Assembly (NCBI GenBank): GCA_050291725.1 | Contig: JBNKKH010000009.1 | Span: forward strand, 124,001-188,000 | DNA from: JAAGZL01 sp050291725 | GTDB lineage: Bacteria > Pseudomonadota > Gammaproteobacteria > Chromatiales > Chromatiaceae | Length of the DNA stretch: 64,000 nt | Direction: 5' to 3' | Part shown: positions 62,178 to 64,000 of the stretch, piece after piece | How positions within the stretch are numbered: the first letter of the stretch is position 1 | Layout of the letters: each line of letters starts with the position of its first letter | The notes under the pieces: generated by a model | Database searches by the model: none | Told to the model about the DNA's origin: nothing | Seen by the model: only the letters and a program-made list of their open reading frames with translations | Made by a program: the position numbers and the translations under genes

Positions 62178-62567
62178 TCAGTCAGCGATCTCCTTCGCCC
62201 AGCTCTCCATAGCCTGGTTGGCGACAGGCATAGGGGCTTCCAGAAAAGATATAACAAATCGATCCTCATACTCCACTACGCCGATTGAGCGCGGGCGCAC
62301 AGCCATCATCTCGGCTTTTGGCAGTTTGATGCCAAAGCAGAATACAATATTTTTAGCTGCGATAATGCCCTCTTCAATCTCGCCCTCTTCCAAAGCGGTG
62401 GTGTGAGCATAGTGATCAAACTCGGCGATATAGCAGGCTATATTGTTTTCATCAATGCGCTGTTTGAGAAAAGCAATGATCGCATCGCAGTTTTGATGTT
62501 TGGTTTCGGATTTGGATACTTCCAAACTATAAACAGGGTACTTTTCCTGTAGTAGGGACTGTTTCAT
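62178..62567 (-). CDS. DUF6858-family protein
   Basis: A 129-residue cytoplasmic protein (MKQSLLQEKYPVYSLEVSKSETK, then ACYIAEFDHYAHT, EGIIAAKNIVFCFGIKLPKAE, MAVRPRSIGVVEYEDRFVISFLEAP). It matches a family that I recall as DUF6858, common in sulfur-oxidising bacteria; function unknown. It lies near the TsoY-like gene. Confidence 0.7.
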   Translation of the reverse strand: MKQSLLQEKYPVYSLEVSKSETKHQNCDAIIAFLKQRIDENNIACYIAEFDHYAHTTALEEGEIEEGIIAAKNIVFCFGIKLPKAEMMAVRPRSIGVVEYEDRFVISFLEAPMPVANQAMESWAKEIAD

Positions 62568-62883
62568 CTATTTATCTCCAATATGGTTTAGGATTAAATT
62601 TTTTTGTGCGACACGCTCTAGCAGATTAAGGACGGCAGCTTGAGGATAGTGCTGCATCATCTAAATGAGCGGGAAGTCAAAAAGATTATATCCTACCATT
62701 ATGCTAAGGATTTATTGAGTAGATCATTGAGGATAGTCAATTACCATGCGGAACAAAGTGTTATACGAGAGTCTCGCCTATGCTTGAAGTTGACGAATAA
62801 GGACAAAAAAGAGAATTCGCAAACAGCAACTGCTGTTTTTCTGTCATAATCTGTCCCTGTTTAACTGTGCTGAGTAACTGATT
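62568..62883. other. Intergenic region
   Basis: Divergent promoter region between the DUF6858 gene and the TauE-like gene. A 69-codon plus-strand ORF (62640-62849) has no supporting features. A small CAGCAACTGCTG hairpin with T residues lies near 62820. Confidence 0.5.
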
Positions 62884-63585
62884 GTGGATTATCCCCTTGT
62901 CATAGCCTTTGTCGTAGGCTTTTTTAGTACCGCCCACTGTTTAAGTATGTGCGGCAGCATTATGGGTGCCTTGACCTTGAGCCTACCCACAGAGATTCGC
63001 GAAGGTATGGGCCGTTTTCTGCTGTTCGTGGTGCTGTATAACCTGGGACGGGTGTTGACCTACGTTTTTATGGGCGTGCTAATCGGCTTTACCGGCCAGT
63101 TGCTGGGGGACAGTCTGCAAGGAGAGGCCTGGAGACAGGTTGCCAGTGTAGTGGCGGCGATAACAATAATTCTGATCGGACTCTATCTGACGGGCTGGAT
63201 TCCTATTTTGCGTAATATGGACCGCCTAGGTGGGGGTCTGTGGAAGTTTTTAGAGCCAATCGGACGCAGACTGCTGCCAGTTAGGACGCCGCAAGCGGCC
63301 TTTGTCTCCGGTCTTATTTGGGGCTGGCTGCCGTGTGGCCTAGTCTATTATGCTCTGATCCTGGCTCTGCCCCTAAGTGATCCCATAATGAGCGGCCTTT
63401 TTATGTTGGTGTTTGGCCTGGGGACGCTGCCGGTAATGCTAGGAACGGCCATATTTGCTGGTACTTTGGCGCGATTAGGTAGAAATGTAAGGCTGAGGCA
63501 GGCAGCAGGGGTAGTGGTTATTTTGGTTGGGGTTATCGGGCTACTTTTCGGAGCTGATGTTTTTTTGGTACCATTGGCCAGCTAA
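62884..63585 (+). CDS. UreH/TauE-like sulfite-exporter-domain membrane protein
   Basis: A 233-residue membrane protein with about six helices and two cysteine motifs, HCLSMCG near residue 18 and WLPCGLVYY near residue 143. These match the UreH_2/DsbD-like branch, which is used for metal import or cytochrome oxidase maturation (CcoS/CcoG neighbourhoods) in many bacteria. Substrate here is unknown. GTG start at 62884. Confidence 0.8.
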   Translation: MDYPLVIAFVVGFFSTAHCLSMCGSIMGALTLSLPTEIREGMGRFLLFVVLYNLGRVLTYVFMGVLIGFTGQLLGDSLQGEAWRQVASVVAAITIILIGLYLTGWIPILRNMDRLGGGLWKFLEPIGRRLLPVRTPQAAFVSGLIWGWLPCGLVYYALILALPLSDPIMSGLFMLVFGLGTLPVMLGTAIFAGTLARLGRNVRLRQAAGVVVILVGVIGLLFGADVFLVPLAS

Positions 63586-63620
63586 TCCATAAAATACTAT
63601 AAAGAAGTGTAGGTGCGGAT

Positions 63621-64000
63621 ATGATTAGAGGTAAGAGTCCATCACTGTTGGAAGTGACCAATGCAGCAAGGGTGGTTGCTGCGACCGGCGTTAATACCAT
63701 TTTGCGCGGCGAGATCGGCACAGGTAGAGAGTTGCTGGCGAGGTTTATCCATGCTCATAGCTCCAGATATAATCAACCTTTTGTATCGGTTAATTGCGCA
63801 TCCATTCCTGAAGGGCAGGTAGAGTCTCTGCTATTTGGTTTTACCGATGATGGGGCTGCAGAGGAGCATAAGGGGTATCTTGAGTCAGCAACAGATGGAA
63901 CCCTCTACCTGAGTGAGGTTGAACAGCTGCCGCTGGATGTGCAGGCAAAGCTGCTGCTCTTCTTGAAATCTGGCGAGCTATTTCGAGCCGGTTCTCCCAA
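63621..64000 (+). CDS. Partial sigma54-activator-like AAA+ protein with degenerate motifs
   Basis: The first 126 residues of a protein that runs off the right edge. It begins directly with an AAA+ sigma54-interaction-type domain and has no receiver or sensor domain upstream. Walker A reads GEIGTGRE, with arginine in place of the conserved lysine; the GAFTGA loop is replaced by FGFTDDGAAEE; Walker B reads TLYLSEVEQL, with serine for the first aspartate. It probably cannot hydrolyse ATP or open promoters in the usual way. It could be a regulator or anti-activator; the C-terminal part is needed to decide. Confidence 0.8.
   Translation, partial: MIRGKSPSLLEVTNAARVVAATGVNTILRGEIGTGRELLARFIHAHSSRYNQPFVSVNCASIPEGQVESLLFGFTDDGAAEEHKGYLESATDGTLYLSEVEQLPLDVQAKLLLFLKSGELFRAGSP

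Noticed and set aside
62640..62849. 69-codon plus-strand ORF
   Set aside because: No supporting start site or family; lies in a divergent promoter region.

Overview
The window reads as the chromosome of a gammaproteobacterium. Gene orders such as leuS-lptE-holA-proA-nadD-rsfS-rlmH-maf-rng-yhdP-nit-tldD-pmbA, coaBC-dut-algC-argB-slmA and polA-(small RNA)-engB are typical of the class. A K+-independent proton-pumping pyrophosphatase next to a PPi-dependent phosphofructokinase, a TsoY-like membrane protein and a DUF6858-type protein suggest a Chromatiales-like sulfur-oxidising autotroph, free-living or symbiotic. That is inference from gene content; no 16S rRNA gene is present.

Layout. 1-5.8 kb: end of glnK, amtB, a diguanylate cyclase, a DUF4124 protein, polA, and a candidate structured RNA just after polA. 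5.9-15 kb: a PEP-CTERM-type surface protein, engB, a phosphodiesterase, and a pyrophosphate block (ppa, hppA, PPi-PFK) ending in an unusual adenylate-kinase-like protein with a long lysine-rich repeat tail. 15-32 kb: a long minus-strand housekeeping block for TldD/PmbA, YhdP, RNase G, NAD and proline synthesis, ribosome maturation, LPS transport and leucyl-tRNA synthetase. 32-50.4 kb: ribosomal proteins L33/L28, radC, pantothenate/dUTP/sugar/arginine genes, pyrE, a macro-domain protein, a FetAB-like ABC pair, trmB, thiG/thiS, tRNA-Gly(CCC), an AsmA-like protein and an iron-trafficking protein.

50.5-60.7 kb: a 10,160-bp integrative element in tRNA-Phe(GAA). A 48-bp direct repeat of the tRNA 3' end marks both ends (50536-50583 and 60696-60743). 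It carries a phage-type tyrosine integrase, an excisionase-like HTH protein, a replication-initiator-like protein and an AT-hook hypothetical. It then carries 11 attC-like sites with cassettes all in the same orientation: pentapeptide repeats, a methyltransferase, Sel1 and leucine-rich repeats, small membrane proteins, an orphan CDI-type immunity protein, one cassette with no clear ORF, and unknowns. There is no integron integrase in the window, so the array is a CALIN (cluster of attC sites lacking an integron integrase) riding on a tRNA-targeted mobile element. This is the most interesting system here. A promoter-like sequence inside 25-bp repeats sits at the 5' end of the array, and a GGA-rich hairpin RNA candidate lies between it and the right end of the element.

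60.7-64 kb: TsoY-like and DUF6858-like genes, a UreH/TauE-like membrane transporter, and the beginning of a sigma54-activator-like AAA+ protein whose ATPase motifs look degenerate.
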